The notes: a model not told the origin generated them from the letters alone. Shown: positions 8,182 through 17,109, counted from the first letter of the stretch. The stretch is 64,000 bases of DNA from Parapedobacter sp051400755 (GCF_051400755.1 NZ_JBLFFL010000003.1:1-64000); one strand, 5' to 3'. A program made the numbers and translations.

Positions 8182-8907
8182 TCATTCGAAAAATTTCCAC
8201 TGCAGATAGGCACAGAGTCCCTCCAATTCCGGAAAGATGCTGAACGCGTCGACCCCCAAACTATGCAAATCGTCCACAATGGATTCTACTTGAGCATGAG
8301 GTATTTTGATCTTGACCATTTTTGAGCGGTAATGCTCCATGTCTTCAAACCGTTGCCGATTTTCAAGCGCACCCGTTGAATGCACCGAAAAGACACCGGA
8401 TTGGTTATTGATCCGTTGCTTAATGATCCGCGGCCGGAATAGCTTGCTCTCCCGGATATCAAAAGGATGTGTATGGTCGTCATTTTCCAGAAAGTCGCCT
8501 GCGGCGGCGACAAGCACCCACACGATGGCACAGGATTCAGCCCCTTCGTCGTTGAGGGCTGCGCTTGTTGCAAACCAAAGGGCCGCCAACGCATTGTCCG
8601 TCCAATCCAGAAAGCGCGTAGGGAGTCCGTAGTGCTGCCCCAAGGTCAGGCAATCCCAATCGTTTTTTACTTGGTAAGGGTCGATCAGCAAGGGATTGGC
8701 CCGCTTGAACTCCTCCAATAGTTCACGCTCGGCGCGCAGCAGATCGCCGTCGCGTGGGTCAAACCGTAAAATTTTTGGAATGAGCGGCGTGTCACTCGCC
8801 TGGCCGCGGTACAGGAAGTCGCCCCTCGCTTGCTCCGACCAGTGTCGTCGCTTGAGCTCCTTCACATAGTGTATGTAATCCTCCAATGTCGTAATGGTCT
8901 GTTCCAT
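8182..8907 (-). CDS. FRG domain protein
   Basis: A 241-residue protein covered by an FRG domain, named for its (F/Y)RG motif. The hallmarks are GDFLYRGQAS near residue 35, the helix RAERELLEEFKRANP, and QHYGLPTRFLDWTDNALAALWFA around residue 95, followed by SGVFSVHS. The ATG at 8907 is preferred; the 25 extra residues possible upstream look unrelated. FRG proteins are scattered, variable and often near mobile or defence genes in other genomes. Their activity is not settled to my knowledge. Here it stands alone and is convergent with DUF72. Confidence 0.85.
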   Translation of the reverse strand: MEQTITTLEDYIHYVKELKRRHWSEQARGDFLYRGQASDTPLIPKILRFDPRDGDLLRAERELLEEFKRANPLLIDPYQVKNDWDCLTLGQHYGLPTRFLDWTDNALAALWFATSAALNDEGAESCAIVWVLVAAAGDFLENDDHTHPFDIRESKLFRPRIIKQRINNQSGVFSVHSTGALENRQRFEDMEHYRSKMVKIKIPHAQVESIVDDLHSLGVDAFSIFPELEGLCAYLQWKFFE

Positions 8908-9213
8908 GCTGATATCACCGAGTAGAAATATACTGCCAAAACATTGGAGTGGGTTTGCCGACGAATGAAGAATGCGTATCAACCGCGACTGATCAAAAAC
9001 AGGAAATCAAGTCGGCAGAAGCAGACAGCCATACCATGAAACAGGACACTAGCCACGCCCCTGTTTTTTCGCCATCCGGTCACTGCACTGCCAAGATGTG
9101 CCCATACGCGCTGCAATCAACTGCTGCTTTATTTCCCTGAAAATCCGTTGGCACGGACACCGATAGCGGCATAGAAAATGACGTATTCCTACTGAACCAA
9201 CTATTTAAATATT
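8908..9213. other. 306-nt stretch without a supported gene
   Basis: This lies between the divergent FRG and DUF892 genes and should hold both promoters. Short frames exist (for example an ATG at 9035 giving 34 residues), but none has a credible protein character. I see no clear TAnnTTTG box before the DUF892 gene, no strong hairpin and no repeat. Confidence 0.5.
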
Positions 9214-9729
9214 ATGGCAAATACAGCAAGAAATCATTCGAACATGCCAAATGGGCATTTACACGAACTATTTGTAGATGAGCTCCGGGATGTACTAGGT
9301 GCTGAAAAGCAGTTACTCAAAGGTCTAAAGAAAATGGCGGCCAAGGCGAACGGAGAAGGTTTGAGAGCCGCTTTCGAAGAACATCACGGGCAGACGGAGG
9401 AACATATTGAACGACTGAAAAAGGTATTCGCGTCGATTAGCATGTCGCCCAGGGCCAAGAAGTGCAAAGCCATGGTGGGCCTGTTGGATGAAGCTGATGA
9501 GATCATCGAAAGCTTTGAGGATGCCGAAATACTCGATGCCGCGCTCATTTCGGCGGCCCAAAAAGTGGAGCACTACGAGATTGCCAGTTATGGTTGCTTG
9601 GTCACCTATGCCAGTCTGATGGAACACCGAGAGGCGGCTGACTTATTGAACCAGACATTAGCGGAGGAAAAGGATACCGATGCACGATTGACGGAAATCG
9701 CCATGGCGGAAGCCAACGTGGCGGTATGA
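9214..9729 (+). CDS. Ferritin-like DUF892 protein (YciE/YciF family)
   Basis: A 171-residue soluble protein with the ferritin-like four-helix fold of the YciE/YciF family. Recognised by LHELFVDELRDVLGAEKQLLKGLKKMA, AAFEEHHGQTEEHIERLKKVF, DAALISAAQKVEHYEIASYG and the late LNQTLAEEKDTDARLTEIA. Glu and His residues at the expected di-metal positions (the E in ELRD and AEKQ, EEH, KVEHYE, EEKDTD) are retained, so metal binding is plausible. Family members are induced by general stress in enterobacteria; catalytic activity is unproven. It is followed by a strong hairpin terminator. Confidence 0.93.
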   Translation: MANTARNHSNMPNGHLHELFVDELRDVLGAEKQLLKGLKKMAAKANGEGLRAAFEEHHGQTEEHIERLKKVFASISMSPRAKKCKAMVGLLDEADEIIESFEDAEILDAALISAAQKVEHYEIASYGCLVTYASLMEHREAADLLNQTLAEEKDTDARLTEIAMAEANVAV

Positions 9730-9749
9730 CGACGGTTGATTAAAATCCC

Positions 9750-9814
9750 GCCCCTTTTGCGTCCTCTCCATTGAATACACACAGGAACATCATTACGCAA
9801 AGGGGGCTTTTTTA
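9750..9814 (+). terminator. Rho-independent terminator after the DUF892 gene
   Basis: GCCCCTTTTGCGT (9750-9762) pairs with ACGCAAAGGGGGC (9795-9807), a 13-bp stem with one G:T pair and a 32-nt loop, followed by a T-run TTTTTTAT. The structure lies between convergent genes (DUF892 and the receiver protein), and its T-run is on the plus strand. Confidence 0.75.
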
Positions 9815-10174
9815 TGCATCGACTAACCGCTCCACCTCCGATATCAATAGCTTGATATCAAACGGTTTGCTCACGAACCCTTCTGCTAAGCACGCATTTT
9901 TATGGCGCTTGTAATCCTCATAGGCTGACATCAGCAGTACGGGAATGTGGCTCGTAGCGGGGTGGTCTTTCCACGCTTGGCAAACGTCCAGGCCGCTGCC
10001 ATCTGGCAGCATCACGTCAATCACCACTAATGCGGGCGACGGTTGGTCTGTCTGGTTACGAAACGATGCGATATTGCTGAATAACGATACCTCATAACCG
10101 TGTTCGGTCAATAAGAAAGCGACGAGTTCGCCGATATCAGCATCATCCTCTAAAACATAAATCGCCTTCTTCAT
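9812..10174 (-). CDS. Single-domain response regulator (receiver only)
   Basis: A 120-residue CheY-like receiver with no output domain. The key residues are all present: acidic cluster Glu9-Asp10-Asp11, phospho-acceptor Asp53 (LVVIDVMLPDGSGLD), Ser83 (LLMSAYE) and Lys103 (FVSKPFD). It lies 23 nt downstream of the hybrid-type sensor kinase gene and in the same direction, so it is the obvious phosphotransfer partner. With no DNA-binding domain it must act by protein contact or as a phosphate relay or sink. Confidence 0.93.
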   Translation of the reverse strand: MKKAIYVLEDDADIGELVAFLLTEHGYEVSLFSNIASFRNQTDQPSPALVVIDVMLPDGSGLDVCQAWKDHPATSHIPVLLMSAYEDYKRHKNACLAEGFVSKPFDIKLLISEVERLVDA

Positions 10175-10197
10175 CTGCGGAAAATTAAAAAAATCGA

Positions 10198-12195
10198 TCA
10201 GTAATCACCATTTGGTTCTTGCACACGCGGAATAGAAAAATAAAAAGTGGATCCCTTTCCCAATTGGCTATTGACACCAATGTGGCCACCATGTCGCTCT
10301 ACGATCTCCTTACTCAAGTACAAGCCGAGCCCGAGTCCTGTCATCTTCGAGGTCCCCTCTACCTGGTAAAAGCGGGTGAAGACTTTTTCCTGTTGATCGC
10401 GGCTCATGCCCAATCCTTCGTCGGTCACCTGCACATTCACTTCATTCGCGGACGATTCCAGTGTGACGTATACTTTATTGGCATCTGGCGAATATTTGAT
10501 CGCATTGGTGATCAGATTGATAAAAACCTGTTCTATCCGCTGACGGTCTGCCTCCACGAGGTAATCTCCATGGATGTTATTCACCATAATGGTATGCGTT
10601 TGGCTGCTGAAATGAAATGTTTCTACGATGTCGAGCACCATCTCACTCATGTCAAATGTTTCGAAATGGAAACTCAGCTTGCCTGCTTCGATCTTCGAGA
10701 TGTCGAGCAACTCGGCGATCAGGGAATTGATCCGTTCTAACTGCTTCAGTGCTTTGGTCAGAAACCGGCGCCCCAACTGGTCTATTTCCGACCGCTCTAA
10801 AATCTGCAGGTATCCCTTGACCGTCGTCAATGGCGTTTTCAGCTCATGGCTGGCCAATGCGATAAATTCATTCTTCTTCTGATTGAGGGTATTCACTTCT
10901 TCGAATAATCGAGCATTATCCAGTGTTACCGCCACTAACGAAGCGATGCTTCTCATCATGTCTTCGTCTGCCGTGTTGAACACGTCAGCATCGGCATATC
11001 CAAAAAACATCGCCCCGATCAATAGCTGATCTGCCGAGCGGATAGGGATGGCCAGGCAATGTTTTATCGGGGGCGCTTCGGAGCCTTTCGGCATATCGAA
11101 CAGCGAACGGATATGGGGCTCCTCTTGCACGTTTTCGAACTTCACTACATTCCCCCTGACAAATATCGCATGGATGACGCCTTCTTCCAGGTGTCCAAGA
11201 CATTCATTATTTGCTGAGTCTCCGGGCATGGCAACCGCAACCGATAAGTTGGTTTTCCCCTGTTCGTCCGCCATCCGGTAAAAGCAAAGGCCCACATCAG
11301 CGGCTGCCAAGTGGGTCGTTGAGTCGATGACCGTTTGGATAATGGACGGAGTGTCCAATTTTTCGGAGATCAGCTTTCCGATTACATGCAGCGTTTCCAG
11401 TTTTTGTTCATGGAACTGAATGGTTTGTTCGTGCTGAATTTTGTCTGAAATATCCCTGGCTATCTTAGAGGCGCCGATGATCTGGCCCTGTTTATTGCGC
11501 ATGGGGGATATCGTGAGGGAAATCGGCACCTCCTTTCCGGATTTGGTCACCCGGATGGTTTGGTAGTGGTCTACCCGCTTGCCTGCTTTGATTTCCCTGA
11601 TGATGTTATCCTCTTCGCCTCGCAGGTAAGAGGGTATCAGCATGTTGATCGATTTGCCGATAATTTCTTCTTCCGTATAGCCAAAGATGCGCGCCGCGCC
11701 GGCATTCCAGCTCATGATGATGCCATCCAGGTTTTTGCTGACAATCGCGTCATCCGATGACTCTACGATTTGCGAGAGCATGGTCTGCTTTTCTTCTTCC
11801 TGCCGATGGGGTGTCACATCGACCAAGGTGTTATAAGCCCCGGTGATCATTCCAGAGGTATCCCTGATCACTTTTGGAAACGCCAGCACATGCCGGCGAG
11901 TCCCGTCTGGCTGTCCAATGATGATCTCTTCGCCCCCGCTCACCTCCAATCCACGCATCACCCTGGCTAAGGGATATTCTTCCGGCGGCCTTCTTTTTCC
12001 GTTTTGATGATAAATGGCGAATGCTCCGGACCACCTGTCTTTACCGATCTCCGGCGTTCGCCCCCAAAGCGAAGCTGCTGCGTCATTAAACGCTATCAGA
12101 TATCCCTCTTTATCGCAGACATAGCTTGCTATCGGCGATGCCAAAAACAGTTCCTCGAAAACGCGGTCGTTAACCTCGGCATGCAGTCCTTTCAT
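10198..12195 (-). CDS. PAS-PAS-GAF sensor histidine kinase
   Basis: A 665-residue soluble sensor kinase without membrane segments. The order is PAS (about 10-130, ending in a PAC-like segment), a second PAS (about 140-260, with DAIVSKNLDGIIMSWNAGAARIFGY), GAF (about 270-430), HisKA with phospho-acceptor His450 (FIALASHELKTPL) and an HATPase domain. The kinase has N-box FINLITNAIKYSP (559-571), G1 DEGLGM (592-597), F-box FTRFYQVEG and G2 GLGLGLYLSKE (620-630), so it looks fully active. It is co-directional with the receiver 23 nt downstream. A good Bacteroidota promoter lies about 65-95 nt upstream. The ligand is unknown; soluble PAS/GAF sensors usually read redox state or small molecules. Confidence 0.93.
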   Translation of the reverse strand: MKGLHAEVNDRVFEELFLASPIASYVCDKEGYLIAFNDAAASLWGRTPEIGKDRWSGAFAIYHQNGKRRPPEEYPLARVMRGLEVSGGEEIIIGQPDGTRRHVLAFPKVIRDTSGMITGAYNTLVDVTPHRQEEEKQTMLSQIVESSDDAIVSKNLDGIIMSWNAGAARIFGYTEEEIIGKSINMLIPSYLRGEEDNIIREIKAGKRVDHYQTIRVTKSGKEVPISLTISPMRNKQGQIIGASKIARDISDKIQHEQTIQFHEQKLETLHVIGKLISEKLDTPSIIQTVIDSTTHLAAADVGLCFYRMADEQGKTNLSVAVAMPGDSANNECLGHLEEGVIHAIFVRGNVVKFENVQEEPHIRSLFDMPKGSEAPPIKHCLAIPIRSADQLLIGAMFFGYADADVFNTADEDMMRSIASLVAVTLDNARLFEEVNTLNQKKNEFIALASHELKTPLTTVKGYLQILERSEIDQLGRRFLTKALKQLERINSLIAELLDISKIEAGKLSFHFETFDMSEMVLDIVETFHFSSQTHTIMVNNIHGDYLVEADRQRIEQVFINLITNAIKYSPDANKVYVTLESSANEVNVQVTDEGLGMSRDQQEKVFTRFYQVEGTSKMTGLGLGLYLSKEIVERHGGHIGVNSQLGKGSTFYFSIPRVQEPNGDY

Positions 12196-12260
12196 TCAGA
12201 TAGCTGGTTTCAACAAAGAAAGAACAGGCCATACTCCATCGCCCTTTCTTCGTGGCAAAA

Positions 12261-12290
12261 CAAAGTTACGATTGTTTTATAAATTGACAA
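12261..12290 (-). promoter_or_regulatory. Bacteroidota-type promoter of the histidine kinase gene
   Basis: On the minus strand TTG (12290-12288), a 19-nt spacer and TAACTTTG (12268-12261) match the -33/-7 pattern TTTG-N19/20-TAnnTTTG. An A-tract lies just upstream of the TTG. The kinase start codon is at 12195, giving a leader of about 60 nt. Confidence 0.6.
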
Positions 12291-12330
12291 TTTTTTTGGA
12301 TGTCAATGTCGGCAGATGAAAGCAGCTTAT

Positions 12331-12795
12331 TTAGGCAAGCTGGTGGTTTTTATACAATTGTTTATATTGGCGGTAAAAGGCCGTCAGCTCACGTCGTTGC
12401 AAGGCGATCAACTCCCTAGCCGATGGTATGATGTCGGATTGCTTCTGAGCAAACCGATAAGCCTTGAGCAACGCACGCTCCCCTTTATCAAAAAACTCGG
12501 TTGCCGATAGCGAACCCTTGTTGGAGAAAGCGGACTTGACGAGGTTCCACGCCCTCAGGATGATACCCGAGGGACTGCCTCTTGCCGGAAGATCATGCGC
12601 CAGCTCCACATATTTCAGTTCCAGCTCATCCTGCAGCCGTTGGCCCTGCGTGATCATTTGCTCAAATACCCCATTAAGCGCTGCATCGGTTTGGTCGCCG
12701 GGGCCTTCAAGCATCGCTTGATAACTCCATATGCGTTCTCCATTCACCTCAATCAGGTCGTTGAGTACTTCCAATGTCAATGCCTTCTGGTCCAT
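12331..12795 (-). CDS. DUF2383 (PA2169-type) protein, third tandem copy
   Basis: A 154-residue all-helical protein of the DUF2383 family (ferritin-like four-helix bundle). It starts with the family opening LEVLNDLIEVNGERIWSYQAML, continues through ITQGQRLQDELELKYVELAHD and GIILRAWNLVKSAFS, and has FDKGERALLKAYRFA in the last helix pair. It is the most diverged of three adjacent copies: the family pattern E-x-GE-D/N-x-A survives as DKGERAL. The stop is followed by a clear gap to the kinase promoter. A metal-binding or stress role is only suggested by the fold. Confidence 0.82.
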   Translation of the reverse strand: MDQKALTLEVLNDLIEVNGERIWSYQAMLEGPGDQTDAALNGVFEQMITQGQRLQDELELKYVELAHDLPARGSPSGIILRAWNLVKSAFSNKGSLSATEFFDKGERALLKAYRFAQKQSDIIPSARELIALQRRELTAFYRQYKQLYKNHQLA

Positions 12796-12815
12796 GTCAC
12801 TTCCCGTTTCAAATA

Positions 12816-13301
12816 TTACAAACTAGCAGCCAACAGCTGTCCCGCGGATTTGTGGTCAAGCTCCTCAAAATGCGCAATCCAATCACGCGCAGCGATTACC
12901 TCCCGTTTTTGCCGGTTGACCAAAAGCCTGATGGACGGCGCCAGTCCATCTGTTCTTTCCACGCTGTGGTAGGCGATTAACAAGGCATTTTCACCCGACT
13001 TACATTTATCCAATGAGTAGCTGGGCATCCGGCTAGAAAAAACGGCCTTGACCATCGACCAAGCTAAACCCAATTTGCCGTGGTGTTCCAATGCTGACTG
13101 ATCGATACCCCATAGCACCCCTAGTTGCGCCAGTTCTTCTTTCATCGTAGCGCTTTGCTTGATAAACGCGTCAAATAACGTGGCCAAACGCTGCTCTTCC
13201 GGCCGGAGCCGGGTGAGCAAGGCGTTATAGCCATTGATTCGCTCGGTATGGAATGCCGCCAGGTCCCGGAGGCATTCCATTGTTAAACTTAGGTTTTCCA
13301 T
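12816..13301 (-). CDS. DUF2383 (PA2169-type) protein, second tandem copy
   Basis: A 161-residue DUF2383 protein: LTMECLRDLAAFHTERINGYNALL at the start, then IKQSATMKEELAQLGVLWG, LGLAWSMVKAVFSSR, CKSGENALLIAYHSV and LVNRQKREVIAARDWI. It lies 30 nt after the first copy and 20 nt before the third, in an operon-like run. Several positions occupied by N/D in the canonical first copy (LNDLIRINNDRI) are changed here (LRDLAAFHTERI), so if the fold binds metal the site may differ. This is an inference from comparing the three neighbours. Confidence 0.82.
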   Translation of the reverse strand: MENLSLTMECLRDLAAFHTERINGYNALLTRLRPEEQRLATLFDAFIKQSATMKEELAQLGVLWGIDQSALEHHGKLGLAWSMVKAVFSSRMPSYSLDKCKSGENALLIAYHSVERTDGLAPSIRLLVNRQKREVIAARDWIAHFEELDHKSAGQLLAASL

Positions 13302-13331
13302 ATGTTGATTATTTCGACCGTTTGTTGCCTG

Positions 13332-13793
13332 CTAGACGACCCCTTCCCGATCTCTCAGTTGCTTTATGTGGTCGTGCGAAGCCAACAACTGCGTCTTTTG
13401 GCTGACAATCAGCGCTCTTGCACCTGTGGATATATCTTCTTCTTCCGCTGCTTGGCGATATGCCTTTTGCGCGGCATCTTCCCCGTATTCGCAGCTTTCC
13501 AACACCGCTTTTCGATCATCTATGGCGAATGTTTTTCTGACGTCCATCCATGCCCGGTATATCTTACCGGACGTGCTGGTCTCATCATCCACCTTGTTTT
13601 CCCATGCACCGATGTGCTGCTGCAGCTCGGTCTTCAACCGTTGGCTTTGTTCAATCAAGCTACTGAATAACGCTTTCAGGTCTACATCCGCTACAGGTAG
13701 CTCTGCTATTGCTTTTTCGTAGCCTGCTATTCGATCGTTGTTGATCCGAATCAAATCGTTCAGCACTTCGGCTGTTTTCCTTAAATCTTCCAT
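13332..13793 (-). CDS. DUF2383 (PA2169-type) protein, first and most canonical copy
   Basis: A 153-residue DUF2383 protein with the family opening VLNDLIRINNDRIAGYEKAI, then LIEQSQRLKTELQQHIGAW, SGKIYRAWMDVRKTF and the CEYGEDAAQKAYRQA motif of the third helix. It is the first gene of a three-gene tandem array and the closest to the family consensus, so it is likely the ancestral copy. Proteins of this family are small ferritin-like bundles often next to stress genes such as DUF892. No promoter of the canonical type is obvious; AGTATATAAAT lies about 35 nt before the start. Confidence 0.87.
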   Translation of the reverse strand: MEDLRKTAEVLNDLIRINNDRIAGYEKAIAELPVADVDLKALFSSLIEQSQRLKTELQQHIGAWENKVDDETSTSGKIYRAWMDVRKTFAIDDRKAVLESCEYGEDAAQKAYRQAAEEEDISTGARALIVSQKTQLLASHDHIKQLRDREGVV

Positions 13794-13947
13794 AATTTTC
13801 CCTTTCTTATCACGGTATAACCAATTATTTATATACTAACTAATTCTTGAAAAGCATCCTTTGGAGTTGACAACTGATGCACCTCGTTTGTTTGAAAAAT
13901 TAACTAAAACAACCCATCAAACAACATGCTTTTCAATGGAATACAAT

Positions 13948-15117
13948 TCAATCCCGGTTATGTTTTTCTTGTTTCATATAAAAAGTGCCCAGGAAAAAAA
14001 TGATGCGTAGGATCTTAAGTGCCAACCAATGCATAAGGCGATTCAGCGGCTTGTTTTTGGCCTCAAAATCACTTTCGTGTATACGTACACATTGATTATT
14101 CATAATGTGCTCGAGTTCACGGATGGTTCGCTGCACGAAGGAGCTGCCTTGCATATCCAGATTCAGTTCGACACTTACCCGCGCACTCAGATCATTGACG
14201 TTGAATGAGCCAAGGGTCATCCATTCTTCGTCGCAGGTAGCGAGTTTGCCATGAAGCATATTTCCGGAATACTCATAAATTTCGACCCCGTGGCGCAACA
14301 GCCAACCATACATGGAGCGCTCGGCGTCCTTCACCAAGGGGACGTCCATACGGCTGCAAATGATCAGCTGTATGCGCACACCGCGCTTGATGGCCGCGCT
14401 GATGTCGCGGCGGACAGCAGTACCCGGCAGGAAATAACTGGACAACAGCACCACGCGTGTGGTCGCCTTGCGGAAAATTTCCTTGTAAGTGCGCGTAATG
14501 TCGTATTTACGCCGCACCCAATCGTTGCGGCGTATGCGCACAGCACAGCGATCTTCATGTCCGAAATCGAACGTTGCGGACCCCGGTTTGCAGCGGACAT
14601 CCGAAGGCTTGACACGTGGCACGCTTTTCCAGGTGGTCCAGCATAGTTCGCATAATTTTACAGCCGCCTCGCCCTCCAGGCAAAGGGCAAAATCCAGCCA
14701 AGCGGGTTGTCCCGGCTTATCATTGTACCGATCGCCGATATTTGCCCCGGTGACGATCGCATAGCGCGCATCGACAACCAATACTTTTTGATGCATACGG
14801 CGACCGATGTAAAAGCGCTTGCTCCTAAATAAGGGCTCAAATACCCGAAAGTGCACGCCGTTTTCCTTCAATTTGGAGATGAGCGATTTTTTGAGGGTCT
14901 GAGAGCCGTAGCCATCTACCAGCACATATACTGCCACGCCACGCCTCGCAGCGGCGATCAGCGCATCGGCAACCTGCTCACCCGTCTCATCCGACTCGTA
15001 GATATATACCTGCAAGTGGATGCTTTCTTGAGCATGCCCAATGAGCTGAATAAGCAAGGAAAAAAACGTCCGGCCACCGGTGAGCAACCTGACGGGATGA
15101 TTGGGAAGGAAGACCAC
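13948..15117 (-). CDS. Phospholipase D family protein (cardiolipin synthase-like)
   Basis: A 389-residue protein with two HKD motifs: His109, Lys111, Asp116 (MHQKVLVVD) and His289, Lys291, Asp296 (LHGKLATCD). Each is followed by the expected GAN or GSFN segment, so both halves of the active site are intact. There is no N-terminal membrane anchor as in many cardiolipin synthases; one hydrophobic segment lies near the C-terminus (about 360-382). It would exchange or hydrolyse phosphodiesters, most simply making cardiolipin from phosphatidylglycerol. It starts 10 nt after the baeRF gene and is probably co-transcribed with it. Confidence 0.88.
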   Translation of the reverse strand: MVFLPNHPVRLLTGGRTFFSLLIQLIGHAQESIHLQVYIYESDETGEQVADALIAAARRGVAVYVLVDGYGSQTLKKSLISKLKENGVHFRVFEPLFRSKRFYIGRRMHQKVLVVDARYAIVTGANIGDRYNDKPGQPAWLDFALCLEGEAAVKLCELCWTTWKSVPRVKPSDVRCKPGSATFDFGHEDRCAVRIRRNDWVRRKYDITRTYKEIFRKATTRVVLLSSYFLPGTAVRRDISAAIKRGVRIQLIICSRMDVPLVKDAERSMYGWLLRHGVEIYEYSGNMLHGKLATCDEEWMTLGSFNVNDLSARVSVELNLDMQGSSFVQRTIRELEHIMNNQCVRIHESDFEAKNKPLNRLMHWLALKILRIIFFLGTFYMKQEKHNRD

Positions 15118-15127
15118 CAGCTAACCG

Positions 15128-16282
15128 TTAAAACCGATTGATAGAAGCTGCTCCGGTCTCCGAGGGCATTTTGTCTTTGGGTATAACCCATACATCGCCG
15201 CCATAGTGCAACACCAGCTCGGCTAAATCATTCAATAGGTCATCTGCGGGATGGTCTATGTTTTCGGCATGAACAATGACATTATTCCGGTCGACGACGC
15301 GCCCTGGGACCATCCGATTTTCCTCCAGTAGTAGCGTGGCTACCTTACCATCATAGGCATCCTTCACGATTTCATCGATTTGATCCGCTCCGAGCCGTTT
15401 CGTGGTAGCGTGTCTAAATTCACCGATTATCGCATTCAGCTGCGCGTCATACCGCGGCTGGAATACCTCCCACGCCAATTTTCGGAGTGCCTCCTTGGAT
15501 AACGCCATTGCATTGATTTTGATCCCCTCGTCTAACAGCTGCTTATTGCGGGTGATGCGCTGGAATAGGTGGTGATGTTCGGGCAAGGCAGCCAGTATTA
15601 GCGGTAGCCGCGTTGGGATGGAATACTTGAGGATAATGCCCCGATCTACTGCCCTGAAAAATTGTTCAATATCATTGTCGATATCGGTCTTTTTTAGCCC
15701 GTGGTTTTGAGCAACATCCCATCGTTCGCCGGTGGTGGTGCGGTAGGCGGCCAGTGTCGCATGTAAATCCCGCAGTTCATGATCAAGTGCGTCAATCATC
15801 GCATCCGGAACATCCTGCTGCGTCAAGTCGATCTCGTCTAACTGATACCGATCGCCTTCATAGAGTTGGGCGGTGTCGGTGCTGAGCACCAATACGTGAT
15901 ATCGATCGCTGGCTTGCAGGTACTTCAATAATGGTTTGATATGGGCACTGTCTGCCACTATCGCCAACGGCTGAACGGGTCTCCGCAATCGGTACACGTC
16001 AAATGTAGCCCGAGTAGCAAAAACGGCCAACCCTTCCCGGTTGTGTTGCCAAAACTGATAATCATCCGATAACGCCTCAAACTTGGAGAAAATCGTTTGG
16101 ATATCTTTGTCCTTCGCGTATTTTTCCCGCGCTGGTTCGAACTGCTGTACCAGCTTCCTGAAGATGTAAGGATCCTGCGCATTGTCCGGATGAGCGCGAT
16201 AAGTAGGCATATATACCGAAAAAACAGGCGCTTCGTGATAGCCCAACACGGTATTCAGTTGTTTTGCAGTTAACGTTTCCAT
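15128..16282 (-). CDS. baeRF-type (bacterial archaeo-eukaryotic release factor-like) protein
   Basis: About 384 residues in the style of the baeRF families, which resemble domains of archaeo-eukaryotic release factor 1 and Pelota/Dom34. Features are FSVYMPTYRAHPDNAQDP near the start, an HNREGLAVFATR segment, a middle part with YHVLVLSTDTAQLYEGDRY and a C-terminal part ending LAELVLHYGGDVWVIPKDKMP. No GGQ loop is seen. A role in ribosome rescue or hibernation has been proposed for such proteins but is not shown. The ATG at 16282 is preferred; ATG 16291 is also possible and the longer frame to 16426 looks non-coding. It heads an operon with the phospholipase D gene. Confidence 0.75.
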   Translation of the reverse strand: METLTAKQLNTVLGYHEAPVFSVYMPTYRAHPDNAQDPYIFRKLVQQFEPAREKYAKDKDIQTIFSKFEALSDDYQFWQHNREGLAVFATRATFDVYRLRRPVQPLAIVADSAHIKPLLKYLQASDRYHVLVLSTDTAQLYEGDRYQLDEIDLTQQDVPDAMIDALDHELRDLHATLAAYRTTTGERWDVAQNHGLKKTDIDNDIEQFFRAVDRGIILKYSIPTRLPLILAALPEHHHLFQRITRNKQLLDEGIKINAMALSKEALRKLAWEVFQPRYDAQLNAIIGEFRHATTKRLGADQIDEIVKDAYDGKVATLLLEENRMVPGRVVDRNNVIVHAENIDHPADDLLNDLAELVLHYGGDVWVIPKDKMPSETGAASINRF

Positions 16283-16416
16283 AAAACTCATGCTAAGCGT
16301 GAAACATATCTGAAGCCGACCGCGGCCCCTAACTGTTAAACAGTCTATCCGCTCAATTGTTGGGTGGTTGGGAGAAAACATTTCAACCGAATGGGTTGTA
16401 TATGTAGGGTATCTCG

Positions 16417-17109
16417 ATGGCGACATATATGGATTGGAAAAACATCTTCCTGCAAGACCTCGACAGCTCTTTTGCCCTGGAAATTATCTTCCGCACGGCA
16501 TTGATGTTTATCTTCATCATGGTGGTTCTCCGGCTATCGGGCAAACGGGGCGTGCGTCAGCTGTCGATCTTTGAATTGGCCATCATCTTGAGTTTGGGCT
16601 CAGCGGCCGGCGATCCCATGTTCAACGAGGACGTCCCAATAGTGCCCGCCATACTGGTATGCATCACGGCGATTGGCATCTATCGCCTGGTCACGTGGTT
16701 GATGGCCAAGAACGAGCGATTTGAGCAACTGTTAGAAGGCGAGCCGGTATACATCGTGGTAGATAGCGTGATGACGATCAAAGACAATATCAAGAACAAC
16801 CTAGCCAAAGACGAGTTTTTTGCCGAATTGCGCGAGAAAGGCGTCGAGCACCTCGGCCAGGTACGGGTAGCGATATTGGAAACAAGCGGCACGATGAGCG
16901 TGTTTTTCTATCCAGCAGATGAAATCAAGTACGGACTGCCCATCTTACCTCACGAATACAATAAACATTCGAACACGATCGCCCAACAGGGCCTGTACGC
17001 CTGCATTTACTGCGGAACACTGGCGCAATTGGAGTCCGGCCCCCACCAATGCGGCCGCTGCCAGCATCGTGAATGGGTGCCAGCCATCAACACCAAGCGC
17101 CTGAGGTGA
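16417..17109 (+). CDS. YetF/DUF421 membrane protein with an added zinc ribbon
   Basis: A 230-residue protein with three hydrophobic segments in the first 95 residues (IIFRTALMFIFIMVVLRLSG, LSIFELAIILSLGSAAGDP, VPAILVCITAIGIYRLVTW). The soluble YetF domain follows (LEGEPVYIVVD, DEFFAELREKGVEHLGQVRVAILETSGTMSVF). The family signature GKRGVRQLSIFELAI is intact. Unlike the usual DUF421 form it ends in CIYCG (Cys196, Cys199) and CGRC (Cys212, Cys215), a four-cysteine zinc ribbon. The function of the family is unknown. It is convergent with the metallo-hydrolase gene, their stops meeting in TGATCA. Confidence 0.87.
   Translation: MATYMDWKNIFLQDLDSSFALEIIFRTALMFIFIMVVLRLSGKRGVRQLSIFELAIILSLGSAAGDPMFNEDVPIVPAILVCITAIGIYRLVTWLMAKNERFEQLLEGEPVYIVVDSVMTIKDNIKNNLAKDEFFAELREKGVEHLGQVRVAILETSGTMSVFFYPADEIKYGLPILPHEYNKHSNTIAQQGLYACIYCGTLAQLESGPHQCGRCQHREWVPAINTKRLR

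Noticed and set aside
9035..9139. A 34-residue frame in the gap before the DUF892 gene
   Set aside because: Too short, no ribosome-binding or promoter signal, composition not protein-like.
4954..13837. GTATATAAAT-type strings before the acidic gene (4954-4967) and the DUF2383 array (13827-13837) as an alternative sigma box
   Set aside because: Only two good copies and no matching upstream box; AT-rich strings of this size arise by chance. Recorded in case a motif search supports it.
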